In this document: in pieces, positions 36,412 through 49,417 of the stretch
How the letters are laid out: the number at the start of each line of letters is the position of its first letter
How positions within the stretch are numbered: position 1 is the stretch's first letter
Assembly (NCBI GenBank): GCA_021613535.1
Contig: CP075496.1
Span: 9,486,001 to 9,550,000, forward strand
Reading direction: 5' to 3'
DNA length: 64,000 bases
Origin: Adineta vaga
Lineage: Eukaryota > Rotifera
Position numbers and translations under genes: made by a program
The notes under the pieces: generated by a model
Database searches by the model: none
What the model was told of the DNA's origin: nothing
What the model saw: only the letters and a program-made list of their open reading frames with translations

Positions 36412-36995
36412 TGCTATAAAAATTATCAATTAACTAAACATTTCTTTTCATTGTATCTTCAGTTTTTGTCTTCTTTCTTCTATTTGGATCAGGTATTAGA
36501 CATTAAATTTAGCGTAGAATAACCTTAATTATCATACTTACAAACAAATGCAATTCAATAATGTGATAATCATATTTTCTACAATTTCTAAATGACCTTC
36601 ATATGAATGGTAAAAAAAAAGGAAAGAAAATACTAATTCTATCTCAGTTCGTAATTTTCTAATTGACAGCATGAATGTTAGCAAAACTATATCTACTTAG
36701 TTGTCCTAACAATTAAGTAGATGCTTGTCCGTCAATGCGAGTCAATAATAAACGAAATATACTTTGATTTTCACATGAGCAAATATCTATCACAATATAT
36801 TGGAAATATAGAATGGATTAGAAAAACAATGAATGCGTTGACAATAACAATATTCAATTTAACATATTAAAACGTATATAACAAAATGAATGTCTTCTAT
36901 GATAATAAACATTTTCTATATGGACAACAACTAATCGGTTTCTTTTGTAGTTTTCCTCCGGATATCTAAAATAATATCATCATTTCATTAGAATT
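36412..36995. other. Convergent intergenic region with hairpin
   Basis: About 580 bp between the 3' ends of the LIM gene (+) and F-box gene 2 (-). The only structure seen is the inverted repeat at 36691..36722. Confidence 0.5.
36691..36722. other. 14-bp hairpin (one G-T pair)
   Basis: ATCTACTTAGTTGT, a four-base loop CCTA, then ACAATTAAGTAGAT: 13 Watson-Crick pairs and one G-T pair. It lies between convergent genes, so it may be a transcript-end structure or a mobile-element remnant. Confidence 0.6.
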
Positions 36996-39095
36996 TTATA
37001 CAAAGAAAATAACGAGGTTACGTCTTACTTCTTCTATTCGTTCGTGTTGTTCAATAGTTATTTTCTCACCAAACCATAAACAAAGTTTATTATCGACATC
37101 AGTGTATGTAAAATTTCGTTGAACTTCTTGAGGTAAAGTTTCGTTCAATAGAATTTCTTTCCATTGATTGTATCGTTGTTCTTCATCTTGATCTTCATTA
37201 ATATCACAAGTAAAAAAATATTTTATCTGTAAACTTGATAAATGATTCCATGGTAAAGAATATCGATCTAATTGATAACATAATTCTGGATAATGAACAC
37301 GTAAATAAACATGTTTAATAGAAGAAAATAAATGTGTAAAAATTGGTTTCAAACCACTCGGTAATCGATTATCATTGACTTTATGAATTGAAGGTAACTA
37401 AAATATCACTGAGAAGATTTTTAAAGTTAATAAGATGTCAAATCTTACTTCAATAAAAGTTACACGTGAATTTTGTTGTTTGATCTGTAACCATGAATCT
37501 TTCTTTGGCCAAGTATCTAAAATAACTTTCGAAAGATTCGGCATATGATCAAGTAAATCAAATATCTGTTGATAATTAACAATCCAACCACGTAAAACAT
37601 CGAATTTCACAGTTTTAATAGAATTTAAATCCAATAAACAATTTAATCGATTGACTAAATAAAGAGTACTATCAAATTTATTTTGCACAACAAATTCAAA
37701 TGTTTCAATATGTTCATAACGATGAAGAATTAATGAATGTTCATCATTATTATTTTTATCGACTAGACTACCATAATCAAATGTATGAATATGAGAATTG
37801 AGATATGAAAATGAATTTGATGTTGTCTCAAGAATTGAACGTGACATTTTCATTGTTGTATTAAAACGTGGTACAGTAAAAAGTTCGAGATTATTTGAAT
37901 ACGGACAATGACTTGATGCAACAAACCATTGTTTTTGTTCGAGCCAAAACGGAGTACGAAATGTCGTTAAAGATAAATCACGTTGTTGAAAATATTTAAA
38001 ATAAAAATCAAATTTTAATAAATAAAGATAGGTTTTGGAAAGAAATTCTTCCCAATGAAATCCATTGAGTATAATTTCATCATTACTTGTATTACAACGA
38101 ATTTCTAAATGATTTAATTTCGATAATTGATCTAAACCAGTTGATTTAATAAAAGAATCAAATATTAAATCTAAAGATAAGAAATCTTGTGAATACAAAA
38201 CGAATAGATTGATTCGTTACTTTGACATGAAAATATCAGTTCTCTCAAATCGAGAACAAGTCGAAAATTAGGTGGTGAAGTATTTTTATCTATTTCACAT
38301 TCGACAGTTAACGAATGTAGTCTTGGAGTTAAATCGAAAAGATGATTGATCGATGTTCGCCAGAGATTTGTTAACTTTACTGTACGAAGACAAGGCCATT
38401 GTTGACGATAAAAGCTATTATCTATCTTTGATAAATAAAAAACAAAAAGAAACACATTTTCAATCTGATGGAAAATGTCGAAGAACTATTTTTGATAAGA
38501 TCAAATGACATACATCATATAAACAACTTGATTTCCAAGAGTGTAATCGATTTGATAATGGAATTATATTCAATTGTTCACAATGATCAAGTTTGACTAA
38601 ACATTGTTGATCAAGTTGATGAAATGCTAATGTAAATCGATCATCAATATCAGCTAAATGAATTTGAATCAAATGTAGAATACGTAGATTTTTCCATTGT
38701 TTTAAAGCTTGAACAAATTGATAATATTCATTATTCGTTATTTTAATTGAATGAAGAGTTAAAGAATAAAGATTCGAAAATAAATGATAGGATAAGAAAT
38801 AATTTGAAAGAAAATAATTAAATTGACCACCGGTAAATTCTTCATTTGATAAAGTTAATGCAATGATTTGATTTAAATCAATAAATGAGAGAATTTCATC
38901 GAATTTTTCTTTTGTTATTGCAAGAAAATTCAATGAATAATGATTATATGATTTCAAAATTTGATTTAAATAAACACTTGTATTATAGAATGAGAAAAAA
39001 ATGTCTCTACCAGATAGATATTGAAATATCATTAGAATTAATTCCACCGGCCATTGATCCAAAGCAAAATTGAACTTTTGTTTATCATGATTCAT
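36996..39095 (-). CDS. F-box/LRR-like protein 2
   Basis: The F-box is at the N-terminus (FALDQWPVELILMIFQYL, start 39095). LRR-like segments follow in several frames: 38460..39095, 38171..38455 (WPCLRTVKLTNLW, HLFDLTPRLHSLTVEC), about 37449..38198 (LDQLSKLNHLEIR, FWLEQKQWFVASS, LLDHMPNLSKVIL) and 36996..37397, the last joined by a clean 51-nt intron (37398..37448). The two other junctions are not introns. Near 38195-38198 one base seems missing from a T run on the coding strand. Near 38455-38490 the frame also changes. This is therefore either a decaying F-box gene or a locus with two sequence errors. It should act as an SCF substrate adaptor if functional. Confidence 0.65.
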
Positions 39096-41160
39096 TCTAG
39101 AAAAAGTAATGTCGATGATATAGAGAAAATCACAGGTATATTTTAGTTCTAATCGTGTAGAAAGAGAGCAAAAACGAAATCATCATGAAAAGAACCAACC
39201 TTGATTTGAAGGAGAACGAACAAGGACAAGACTTGTTAGACTATTTAAATACGATGAAATAAAGGTAAGGTAGACAAGAAACATTTGATTCTCTTATCAA
39301 AGAAAAAAGACGTTATCGACTCTCATACATTATTAATCATATTAGTTCTATTCTAATAATTTTTCGAAATATTCTATACAAAATTGATAGTTTTTCTTGT
39401 CATAAACCAATTTGAAATTGATTTCGAACGAAATATTTTACTAATTATAACTCAACTGACTTTAGACAGTTTTTTTTGACGTCGATTTGATTGATTAAGT
39501 TTGCTTTCAATGAGCAATGATCACTGAGTATAAAAACGAACAGCGACCTTCTTTTTATTACTTTTACTTTCAAAAAGGTGACTATCGTACTTTACACATT
39601 CCGTCGCCAATTGGATTGATAATGATGATATGATAATAAAAAATTTCTATCTGATATATTTTTTTTTCTTCATTCTAATTAAAATCTATCTTTATTGGAC
39701 ATTTTTGCAGAGTGTAACTTTTTATTTAGTTTCAGATGGAATAATAAGCTAGTCTGACTATTATTGTGCTGTTTATTCTTGGACTTTTATATGAAATCGC
39801 ATGTCTTCCATGATAGACATAGCCTTATCTTTCATGATCAATGAATGTTAAGAAAAACGATTCATCATTCATTATTTACTCATTCCCCATCTTATTATTT
39901 TCTTGAAAGAATGCTATGAAAATCAAATCAAGTTAATTGTTACAAAATACGATTAATATATAACCATTTCGTAGTTGATGAATAAAGAAAATAATAGAGC
40001 GTTTTAAAGAACAATTCTATTTATTTAATTGCGAGTAAAATTAGGTGCTATTTGTAAAGCAATCTAAGAAACAATCTTTTGTTCTGGTCATCAATAGAAA
40101 CACATTTGTTCACATTTATCATGAAGTTCAGATAACGCTCCACAGCATAGTAATGGAAAAAGAAATACTGTCCACGATTTTTGAAATACGAAATATAATA
40201 ATTATTAAAGTTGGAATCATTCGAGGGTGTGAATAAGTTCCAAGTTCCTTTACCCCATGTTGTATGGAATAGACAACGATTGAAAAACTGTTCATTCTTA
40301 TCATTACTAAATAAGTTTTTACAAAGTGGAGAAAAAGTTATGACTAGATAAAATATTGTACATTACATAATACACGGAAAATCATTTTTGACTTGTTGAA
40401 TTAGTAGCGTAATAAATTAAAAATAGTAGAGATCAGTTTGAATCCATGGAACATTAATTAGTTCATTAATTAAATCAATGATGATCAAAAGAATAATAAA
40501 AATGATTATAAAGAAGATAATACAAAATGAATTCGGAACAATGTATGGATAGAATAACTGCTACTATCGAACACTATCCACAGGATGATTTCTACATACT
40601 TTCAAAATCAGTGTGAAGCTAACGATACTATTATTTCAGAAACATATAGAGATTATAATTATAGACAAGAATAGTGCTGGAATAATTAGAGTGTGGTAGT
40701 CTGTAAAATAATCTAGAAGATACAAAACTGTTAATTACTGTTCAAATAAGAAAAAGAGATTTTTTTTATAACGAAAGACTATTTTATTATCTCACTGGTT
40801 TTAGAGTAAGATGTATTTAGTTGAGACTTTTCGTAAAGTAGTTTTTACTGATTATGTCAGTGAAAAAGTGAAAATAGAACCACCATCAGATTCATTGAAG
40901 AACTTGTGTAGGCACAGATTTGATATATTCTATGAATTAGAGTGCAAGTCTCGATAGTGATCATCGAGAAAGAATAAGCGTTTAACAGCAAATATAGATA
41001 TAGTCTTTAACATAAAAATACCATGAAAGCTATTGTTCACATGATTTATGCCACCAAATAATCAATAGATCTCAAGATATCAAGACGCGAATTAGCATCG
41101 GTCAAATTCAAAACATGAAGAAAAAAGCTACATAAAAACTCGAATATAGTAAAGAAAGTT
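39096..41160. other. Intergenic, longest gene-free stretch
   Basis: About 2.1 kb with no protein-like ORF, tRNA or repeat element recognised. It should contain the F-box 2 promoter at its left edge. Confidence 0.5.
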
Positions 41161-44100
41161 CTATTTCATCTCAATATCATCTTGTGCTTTCAAAGTTTCA
41201 TTTAATAACTGATGTTCATTGGGTTCTTCCACATTGCGATCATTATTTTTTCGATTATTACGAGCATGCATCCTAAATTTATTTCATAAACTATCAAACA
41301 TTTTTCGATCGAAATGAACACTCACCAACTTAAACCCATTTGTTCTGTATCAGCAATTGTTTGTGGTAATGTTTTATTCAATGTTTCTGGTAACATTAAA
41401 ATAAGAAAAGCTGCCACAAGTGATAAAACACCAAACAAAACCGTTGGTAGATTAATCCATAATCGAGTCTACAATAAGAGAAAGAAAAATAATTTTTATT
41501 ATCAAAATCAAAGTCATACATACCAACATATCATTACTTGTCGTTCCAACGATTGCACCAATGCCTATATAAATTTAAATTTATGTATAAAAACTTAATT
41601 CCAAGTGAATAATTTTACGTGCAACCATTGAACAAATACCCATGCCTGTATTTCTGATTCCTGTTGGAAATAATTCATTAGCGTAGATATAAATAATAGC
41701 ATAACTTCCAGCTGCAAAAAACTTCAATAAAACATTCATTATAAAAATGATTATTTTTTGTTCTGAAAATGTAAATAGTACAATAGTCGTATATTAGAAC
41801 AACAAATATTTTACTTTGACTATTCTTAAACATGAAATTTTGAACAGGAATAGTTAATAATGCAATGATTGCAAAACAAAGAACAGCTACGAAATAAGGT
41901 CGTTTTCTTCCAATTCGATTTAAGACAAGATGTAGAACAATATAAGATAAAATTTCTACACATGCTGAGATCGTAAATGATACTAAGTAAGTAAAAGTTA
42001 ATCAAATAGTATCGAATCAGTAAACAAAATAATTCATGTATATTTACAATAAGGATCAAAACCCCAAGAACCAGTACTTTGAGAAATTCCATAGAATACC
42101 AAATTTTGAACAAACCTTGATGAGAAGAAAGAACAATAATTCATACGTTAAATTACATATTTAGGTAGATAGATCGTACCATTGAAAGAATAGATTGATA
42201 GATATAATACACATAATTCTAGATTTGAATAAAGCAAGTACACCGACTTGTTCCGATTGTTCAGTTGTATTCTATGCAAAAAAGTCATGGATTATCAAAA
42301 TCGAAATGTACCATATTTAATCGTGCACCTTTTTTTGTTCGTGTATTAATTGTTGGAATGCTTCTTCATCGAATGGTTTTTTATTTATTACAGCAATCTT
42401 TCGAAGTAATTTTTCTGCTTGTTTATAACGACCTTTACTGATCATCCATCGTGCTGATTCAGGTAAAAAGCTAATTGAATTTATCATAGGATAAATAAGA
42501 ACAAAAACTTATTCTATTGACTTACAAATAAAAAAATGTGAATGGTATGGTGAATAATGAAAGAGTTAATGTAAGACGTCTCCATTCACGAATAAAATAA
42601 GCAAAAGTAACGAGAAATAATTGACCGAATGCAAAAAAATATTGAACAATAATTGCTGTTAAAAATTTATTTTTTGGACCCACCAATTCCGTTGCTAAAT
42701 AGAACAAGTTTTCATATTCTTTTCAAAGTTAACGAATAATTCCGATGTACCTAAGACGAATCCAGTAACAGCAATACCTCTCGTTGAACAAGCCAAAATA
42801 AAACGACTGATTGTATAAACTGTATAGCTTGGCCAAAATCCAAAAAGATGTTTTTGTGGAAAAAAAGCACAAATAAATCCTGTACATGCCATTAAGATTA
42901 TACATATACTCATAATAGGACGACGACCATATCTTAAGAAATATAAAGCTACTTTGATTCAACGATGCTCATTAGATTGTCAGTTGGAGGGAAGAATCTC
43001 TTGGTATAATTAGTTGAATTTAAAGATAGAAAATGTAATATTTTATTCCTCATGGAGTTGTACATGATACAATACAATTTAACATTTATAACAACTATTT
43101 TCCTTGTTACACGAATCATTTCCAGTTTTATTAGATGTAAAAAATAAATGATGAAAGATGAATGCATGCTATTTCTTTTCTACGCCATTAAGCAAGTATA
43201 AATCATTTCAATATTCCGTTACGTGTCTTACGTCATAAAAAATATTTTTTGGAGAAAATACTATCGTATTCAGAATACTTTTTATTACACACGACACTCT
43301 TTGAACTCACTGAAGAGAATAGAATGGATGTAATCGAAGATGATAAATCTACTCTTTATCAAGTGAAATTCTACATTTTGATCATATTACAAATTCCTGC
43401 AATTCTTTTAACTCTCTTCATCTTTATATTTTTCATCAAAAATCGACTTCTCCTTAATAACCTTCAAAATCAAGCTCTTCTCATCTTACTCACAGTCAAC
43501 TTCGTTTATCTATCAGTTGACTTACCAATGGGTATTCGTTTCTACAACGTTGGTTACATTAGTCCACCTACATCAGCTTATTGTACATGGTGGACATTTC
43601 TCGAGTACACTCTCAATCTCATCAATGAACTTCTCATGGCTACAATATCTGTTCAACGACATCTTCTCATCTTCAAGGCATATATTTTTCATATCCGATG
43701 GAAACTTTATCTTTACTACTATGCACCTTTAGCATGGTGCTTAGTTTATCCGATCGTATTCTATTTGGGAAGTATAATCTTTTATCCATGTGATGGTAAT
43801 CAATGGGATTATACATCGAATGTTTGTGGCTATGCAAATTGTTATCTAATATATAGTAAAGTTTTAGGTACATTTGATTGGGCAATGAATAATGGTTTTC
43901 CCATTTTAATAATTCTTTTAGCTAATCTAATATTAATTGTTCGTGTCATAAGACAGAAACGTCGTCGACAACAAACGATGTCTTGGAAAAAACAACGACT
44001 TATGACATTACAATTATTTGCTATCTCGAGCCTGTATTTATTTGCCTGGTTACCTAGTCTCAATATAGGACTGATTCAACAATTAAGTTCGTCGAGGTTC

Positions 44101-44911
44101 GCATCACAAATTCAAACGAATTATACGCTTGATCTTATTTATTTAATTTGTCTATTGTTACCTTGGATATGTCTCGGTCTCTTACCACAATTTAAGAAAT
44201 GGATTCGAAAACTTTTCACATGCAGTACATCAAGAAATCCAACTCATAATATTGTACAACCAATATAAACTACCTATCAGTTGAATGTATCTCTCTCAAC
44301 TGAACAAAGCAAGAACATACTTATCAGCCATAATTCCAAAGAATATCGATCCAACCATGTAGCCAACAAAAAATAGATTTTGTACTGCTGAACGAAAAAC
44401 AGTTCGATCACAAATCATAGACCACTACAAGAACAATCTTGAGAAATTGATCAATTTCTATTTAATGAATTACTACAAACCTCTTCAACCAGTGTATATT
44501 GATGATATTTTCGATCAAAAACATATCCATTACAAGGCTGAATTTGTGCAACACCGGTATTAGACATCGTTTTCATATAACATCTTTGACATTCCTTCAC
44601 TGATATCTTCATATGCGCTTTACAATAAGCTTCATCCGGTTGACTTTGATTATATGATGTTGATAGATGTCTATCAAAGACAGAATCATTCTCATTCAAT
44701 TTACATCGAAACGATGGTGTTGCAGCTGCAAATGACCATGTATAGACCATAACTAAATGAATGAAAAGTATTCAAAAGTTTAAAAAAAGACGCTATGATA
44801 GTCAGTGTACTTACTGGGTGGTAACATATAGGTTAAACATATGCAGAAATATCGTAGTTTTTGATATCGACCAAAATCATTTACTGTGTGTAGAAAATCG
44901 TCGAATTTCAT
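41161..44911 (-). CDS. SLC22-type organic ion transporter, 13 exons
   Basis: Thirteen exons join in phase to 577 residues: 44815..44911, 44481..44752, 44321..44424, 42751..42932, 42526..42694, 42329..42470, 42180..42271, 42048..42115, 41815..41982, 41619..41762, 41524..41564, 41326..41468, 41161..41272. The large Cys-containing loop after TM1 is present. WSMICDRTVFRSAVQNLFF, MADKYGRRPIM (MFS motif between TM2 and TM3), LPESARWMISKGR after TM6, NRIGRKRPYF, and YANELFPTGIRNTGMG near TM10 are SLC22 hallmarks. Such proteins move organic cations or anions across the plasma membrane; substrate not predictable. Eleven of twelve introns are 52-65 nt; the one between exons 3 and 4 is 1,388 nt and contains a receptor gene on the other strand. 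Intact. Confidence 0.9.
43324..44268 (+). CDS. Rhodopsin-like 7TM receptor, copy C, nested in SLC22 intron
   Basis: Intronless, 314 residues from MDVIEDDKSTLYQVKF, the same length as copies A and B; an earlier in-frame codon at 43249 would add residues without similarity. Conserved features: TM1 ILLTLFIFIFFIKNR, TM3 Cys (SAYCTWW), SVQRHLL at the DRY position, loop-2 Cys (FYPCDGNQW), VIRQKRRRQQTMSWKKQR before TM6, LPWICLGLLP in TM7. It lies entirely within SLC22 intron 42933..44320 on the opposite strand, with about 390 bp of intron upstream for its promoter. More diverged from A and B than they are from each other. Intact. Confidence 0.85.
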   Translation: MDVIEDDKSTLYQVKFYILIILQIPAILLTLFIFIFFIKNRLLLNNLQNQALLILLTVNFVYLSVDLPMGIRFYNVGYISPPTSAYCTWWTFLEYTLNLINELLMATISVQRHLLIFKAYIFHIRWKLYLYYYAPLAWCLVYPIVFYLGSIIFYPCDGNQWDYTSNVCGYANCYLIYSKVLGTFDWAMNNGFPILIILLANLILIVRVIRQKRRRQQTMSWKKQRLMTLQLFAISSLYLFAWLPSLNIGLIQQLSSSRFASQIQTNYTLDLIYLICLLLPWICLGLLPQFKKWIRKLFTCSTSRNPTHNIVQPI

Positions 44912-46138
44912 CTTTTTTTTGTCTCTTAAAACAAAAACAAAGTCACATCTTTCAAAGCAAAAATAGTGCTCTTTTATAAATTATCGATTAGTGGTCAAAT
45001 AAGTACAATGCGAAAGAAAGAGTGAAGAAAAAGAAATCGAACTGGATCAATTACAATATTTCTTATATAGTATAAGGTAAAGTATTCAAGAGGAATCGAT
45101 ATTGGAAGAAGCTGATTACAAAAACAAGTTTCAAGGTTACAAATAATAAGTACTTTACAAGAAAAATGAAAGAAAACATGCGGTATCGAATAAATATAGA
45201 AAAAAAATGATTATTGCATAGTATATATGAAGACAAAACAGGAGAGAAAAGAAAATATTTGGTCTTAGACCTTTTTTTAATTGCCATGATGATATCTGTA
45301 ACGATTTTTAGATAGAAGAAGCAGTATAGTGTTGATAGAGCTAGACCTTGTTTGGTTTCTTCATGGAAAGTACACGCTATCATGTACTAGTCCATTGAAT
45401 AGAAAGAAAGAATATGAAAGATAAGGATAATACATATTATAGAAAGAAATAAGAATGAGACAAATATCTTTACAATATCCAAGTTAAAGTTTTAAGATCG
45501 ATTACTTAAATTCAATCAAAAGATCTTTTGAATAACAAGTAAATAATAGACTCCCAATATTGATTATGACTTTTACAAATATAGTCCTTATTAATAATGT
45601 TATCCAACAGAAACATCGTGTTCAAGAAGCAATTCCATGGCAAAAATAAAAATGTATAACATTGAAACTTCTTAGTAATTCAAGTCTCTATTTATTCACA
45701 TGATCCCTTTGATATAGTTTATCTTTTTGTAAGTGCCTTTATCATCATGAATCTATTTTATATTAATACCAAAATTTACGAAATCGATATGGAAACAATT
45801 ACAAGTTCTAGGAATGATATTGCTTCTAATCGTCAGAATTTTAATAGTTTGTATCTGTATTTTTTCATATTATTGAAAGAATTCAATGAAATAAATATAA
45901 AACAACTCAACCGACTGGGTACATGAGACAGATAAACTTATACGATAAGTACAAATACAGTTTACATATAAGCACTCAAAAGACACGCAATAGAAAGGAA
46001 AAGAAAAGAATGTCCAGCACACGTGGCTTCAGCTATATAATGTTTTAAAATAGTAAAAAAGAACAACGATACTTTTTTCTTTTGCTTTTCGTTATATTTG
46101 CATATTCATTTTTATAAAACAATACAACAAAAATATAC
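44912..46138. promoter_or_regulatory. Divergent intergenic region
   Basis: About 1.2 kb between the SLC22-type gene (-) and the GNAT gene (+). The ORF at 45063..45383 is AT-driven hydrophobic sequence and was not accepted. No motif recognised. Confidence 0.45.
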
Positions 46139-46768
46139 ATGGCATTATCAACAACATTTGATATTCGTTTAATGAAAGAAGATGATTATGATCAAGTATT
46201 ATCATTATTATTAAATTCATTTTTTAAAGATGAACCTATCACAAAATGCATTCAACTAACTGAAACATTAGATTTTGCAAAAGATATTGTTAAAAATTGT
46301 TTACAAAATCAATGTTCATTTGTCGCATCAAATTCACAAACAAATCAAATCGTTGCTATTTGTATCAATGAAATTATAGATAAAAATCAAAATCAAGAAA
46401 ATAATCAAACCGTTGAAAAAATTCGTTTTATCTCTCAAATTTTTGCTGAAGTGCATAAAAATCGAAATGTTTTTCAAGAATACAATGCCGACAAGTTAAT
46501 ACATATATATATCATCAGTGTTGATCAAACTGCTCGTGGACATGGACTTGCATCGAAATTAATAGCAAAAACAATTGAATATGGAAAAGATTTACAAATG
46601 ATTGGTGCATATGCTGAAGCAACGAATCTGATTTCATTGAAATGTTTTAAACAACAACAATTTGATGTACTCGCTGAACTTATATATGCTTCATATAGTC
46701 CTGAACGTTTAGCAAATCTTAAGGGTGAAGTTTATGATAGATGTTATCTTGTTGCACGTAAATTTTAA
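46139..46768 (+). CDS. GNAT-family N-acetyltransferase (arylalkylamine type)
   Basis: Intronless ORF of 209 residues. The N-terminus (IRLMKEDDYDQVLSLLLNSF, FKDEPITKCI) resembles the first strand and helix of insect-type arylalkylamine N-acetyltransferases. Motif A, which binds acetyl-CoA pyrophosphate, is ISVDQTARGHGLASKLI at about residues 122-138. Motif B includes AEATNLISLKCFKQQQFDV. Related enzymes acetylate dopamine, serotonin or other amines; the substrate here is inferred only from family resemblance. It is followed closely by SHQ1 on the same strand. Intact, with the start codon preceded by an A-rich context. Confidence 0.8.
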   Translation: MALSTTFDIRLMKEDDYDQVLSLLLNSFFKDEPITKCIQLTETLDFAKDIVKNCLQNQCSFVASNSQTNQIVAICINEIIDKNQNQENNQTVEKIRFISQIFAEVHKNRNVFQEYNADKLIHIYIISVDQTARGHGLASKLIAKTIEYGKDLQMIGAYAEATNLISLKCFKQQQFDVLAELIYASYSPERLANLKGEVYDRCYLVARKF

Positions 46769-47007
46769 TTCTATTCGAAACAAATGAAATATCTTATTGT
46801 TTTATTTAATCAATCGATGTATTAGATTGAAAATAAAAGATTCCCTAATACTAAAAGAGTCAATATATAGCTTACGTCCTCTATCATTATTTTCACTGAT
46901 ATTCTTTCGATGTCTTCCAATCCTAGATCAGTACAGTATACAACGAGTATACGACCGAAAAACGATCGATTCGATTGATTACTTTTGTTTCGTTTAAGAT
47001 AAAAACG

Positions 47008-48455
47008 ATGTTAATTCCTCGATTTTCATTATCCCAAACATCAACACATTTGACCATCATTATTCGATGTCCCTATGTGAAATTTTCCTCATCAGTATCA
47101 AATGATGAACAAAATGGTGTTGAAGTTGATTTATCATCATCGGATGAATTCTATTTTGCTTGTAAACCATATTATCTTCATTTATATTTACCGGGTCGTG
47201 TCATTGAAAAAGATACACCGAATTACACGTATGATATTGATACATCTTCATTTTGTTTTACTTATGAAAAAGAAACAAAAAATGAACATTTTGAAAATCT
47301 TGATATGATTACAAAATTATTGAATAAAGAGAAGAAAATTGAATCGAATGCAATTGAAGAAATTGAAAAGGAATCAGACAATGAACTAACAGAGGAAGAA
47401 GAAGATGATGATGAACCATTATGGAATCAAATGAGACAATTAGAAATTGATGGTAAAGAAAAAAAATCATCATTTTCTTTTTTTTTATTTTCTATATCTT
47501 TAGATCAACCTAAAGAAACTTTGATCTCATCCTATTCTTATGGTTTTAATCATCAATATAAAGATATCTTTACAAATTTTGATTCCGAATATTCTTTAAT
47601 ATTTGATAATCAACATCCGGATTCTCTTCCACTAACATCGATCCGATCAAATCGTTTAGAAAAAGAACAATCTGATTTTAATTGTGAACATTATTTAGCT
47701 GATAAATATGATTTAAACGATGAAGAAGTATTTGATTACAAATTAATTCTTGATAATGAATTCAATGATCAAGATCGAGATGATTTAAAAAATCTTAAAT
47801 ATAAACAATTATTAATTGATGATCCAATACCAATTTATTTGGGTTTAATTGATTTACTCTATGCATTTGTTTATGATCAACGAATTACACAGTAAATAAA
47901 CATAAAATACTATTGAGTTTTCGATATTGATCAAGAATAATTTAACTAATGGATTTTCTTTGTTTTAGAGGTGAATCATGTTGTGAATCTCCATGGAATA
48001 TTCATAAATTATCAGCAACATTATCATGGTTTGATACATTTATTGATCTTCCATCGGTTTTGATCGCTTGTTGTCGTCGAACATTAATTTATCCATTGAC
48101 TCGTTCATTTAAATTGGCAAAAAGATGTTTTGATGATGTGATTAGAATACTTTCTCAAGGAAAATGTGCAATACTTCAATGTTTATTACAAATGCGACGA
48201 ATATTTCTTGACGAAGAACATCGATATTTGTTAAATACATTGTATTTAAATGATTATTGTTTATGGATACAAACACATTGTCAAAGCAAATGGTTAGAAT
48301 CATTGGTTGAAGCTATGAAACATACGATTGAATATGAACTTGATGAAAATAATTTGGAATTAGATTTTGAAAGAGAAACTTTTGCTTGGAAAGTTACTCT
48401 ACATGAAACAAGTGATAGTGATGATGTTTCTTCCGATGATGATGAGAATTGTTAA
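47008..48455 (+). CDS. SHQ1: SHQ1, H/ACA RNP assembly chaperone
   Basis: Exons 47008..47891 and 47969..48455 (77-nt intron) give 456 residues. The N-terminal CS domain begins MLIPRFSLSQTSTHLTIIIR and contains KPYYLHLYLPGRVIEKD, as in human SHQ1. After an acidic linker the SHQ1 domain follows: FNCEHYLADKYD, YLGLIDLLYAFVYDQRIT, SPWNIHKLSATLSWFDTF, and YLNDYCLWIQ. SHQ1 is an RNA mimic that chaperones dyskerin before H/ACA snoRNP and telomerase RNP assembly, in cytosol and nucleoplasm. The start at 47008 is chosen by alignment, not the upstream codon at 46975. The protein is shorter than the human one (577), mostly in linker and tail. Intact; probably single-copy. Confidence 0.93.
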
Positions 48456-49417
48456 AGATTAATAAATATTATGAAAACTCTCAAGGTATCATAAATGATT
48501 ATATAGAAAATTGAAACTGTATATGAGATAAAAAAAGAAACGTAATACTAATTCTGTAAATAACATGACAATACTCAGCAGAGAATCAATAATTCATTGT
48601 CAAAATTATTTTCTAATGGTTACTGAACTAACTATGTCTTTTGACGATACAAATGATGATCAGCATTTTCTTCCTACTGTTCTTGGATGTGTTGTAATGT
48701 TAAAAACAATTGACGAAATTAATAATTAGAACTTTTAATACAACGAAATGAATTTTTTCATTTAGTATCAAAAACGAATAAAATTCGAAAATTGCTATTA
48801 ATACCAACTTAGAAGTTATTGTTGTTCTATAAAAATACGAGTTAATTCTAGAAGAAATACTGATCTGTATACTTTCGCCAGAAGGTGAGAGTAGTATGGT
48901 TCTGAGTGATTATAGGCACTATAGATTATGTGATGTTAAACCACACTCACTATCGAAACTTAATTCAAACACATTTACGCATAATTTTAACTAGAAGGTT
49001 CGTCGTCAAATGATCATGTATGCTTCACTAACATACAACTGATTTTTTTCTATAGATCTATCGATTAACATTCAATCAAAGAAGAAGAATATATACATAT
49101 ATATAGATGACTATCAACTTTTTTCATTTCATACACTTTCATTTAATTTCAATACACACATATCGTTGTTTGTATTGTTAATCATGATGAAACTTAATTA
49201 TAAAATTCAATCTCATGATGTATATTCAAGACAAACAGAGAAACAAAAAATAATCATAGCAAATAATAAATACACATAAGTTTTGTAAATACAGAAGAGA
49301 AAGAAAAAGAAGAAAAACGTGTTCGTTTACATCTACATTATTATACTTCGATTGATTTCTTTTAACCACCACTGTTCCACTAAGAATCTAATACAATGAA
49401 TGAAAAACAAATTGAAC
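48456..49417. other. Convergent intergenic region
   Basis: About 960 bp between the 3' ends of SHQ1 (+) and the NOSTRIN-like gene (-). AT-rich; nothing recognised. Confidence 0.5.

Noticed and set aside
45063-45383. 106-residue minus ORF with hydrophobic runs
   Set aside because: AT-driven Phe/Leu/Ile content; no recognisable TM topology or homologue.
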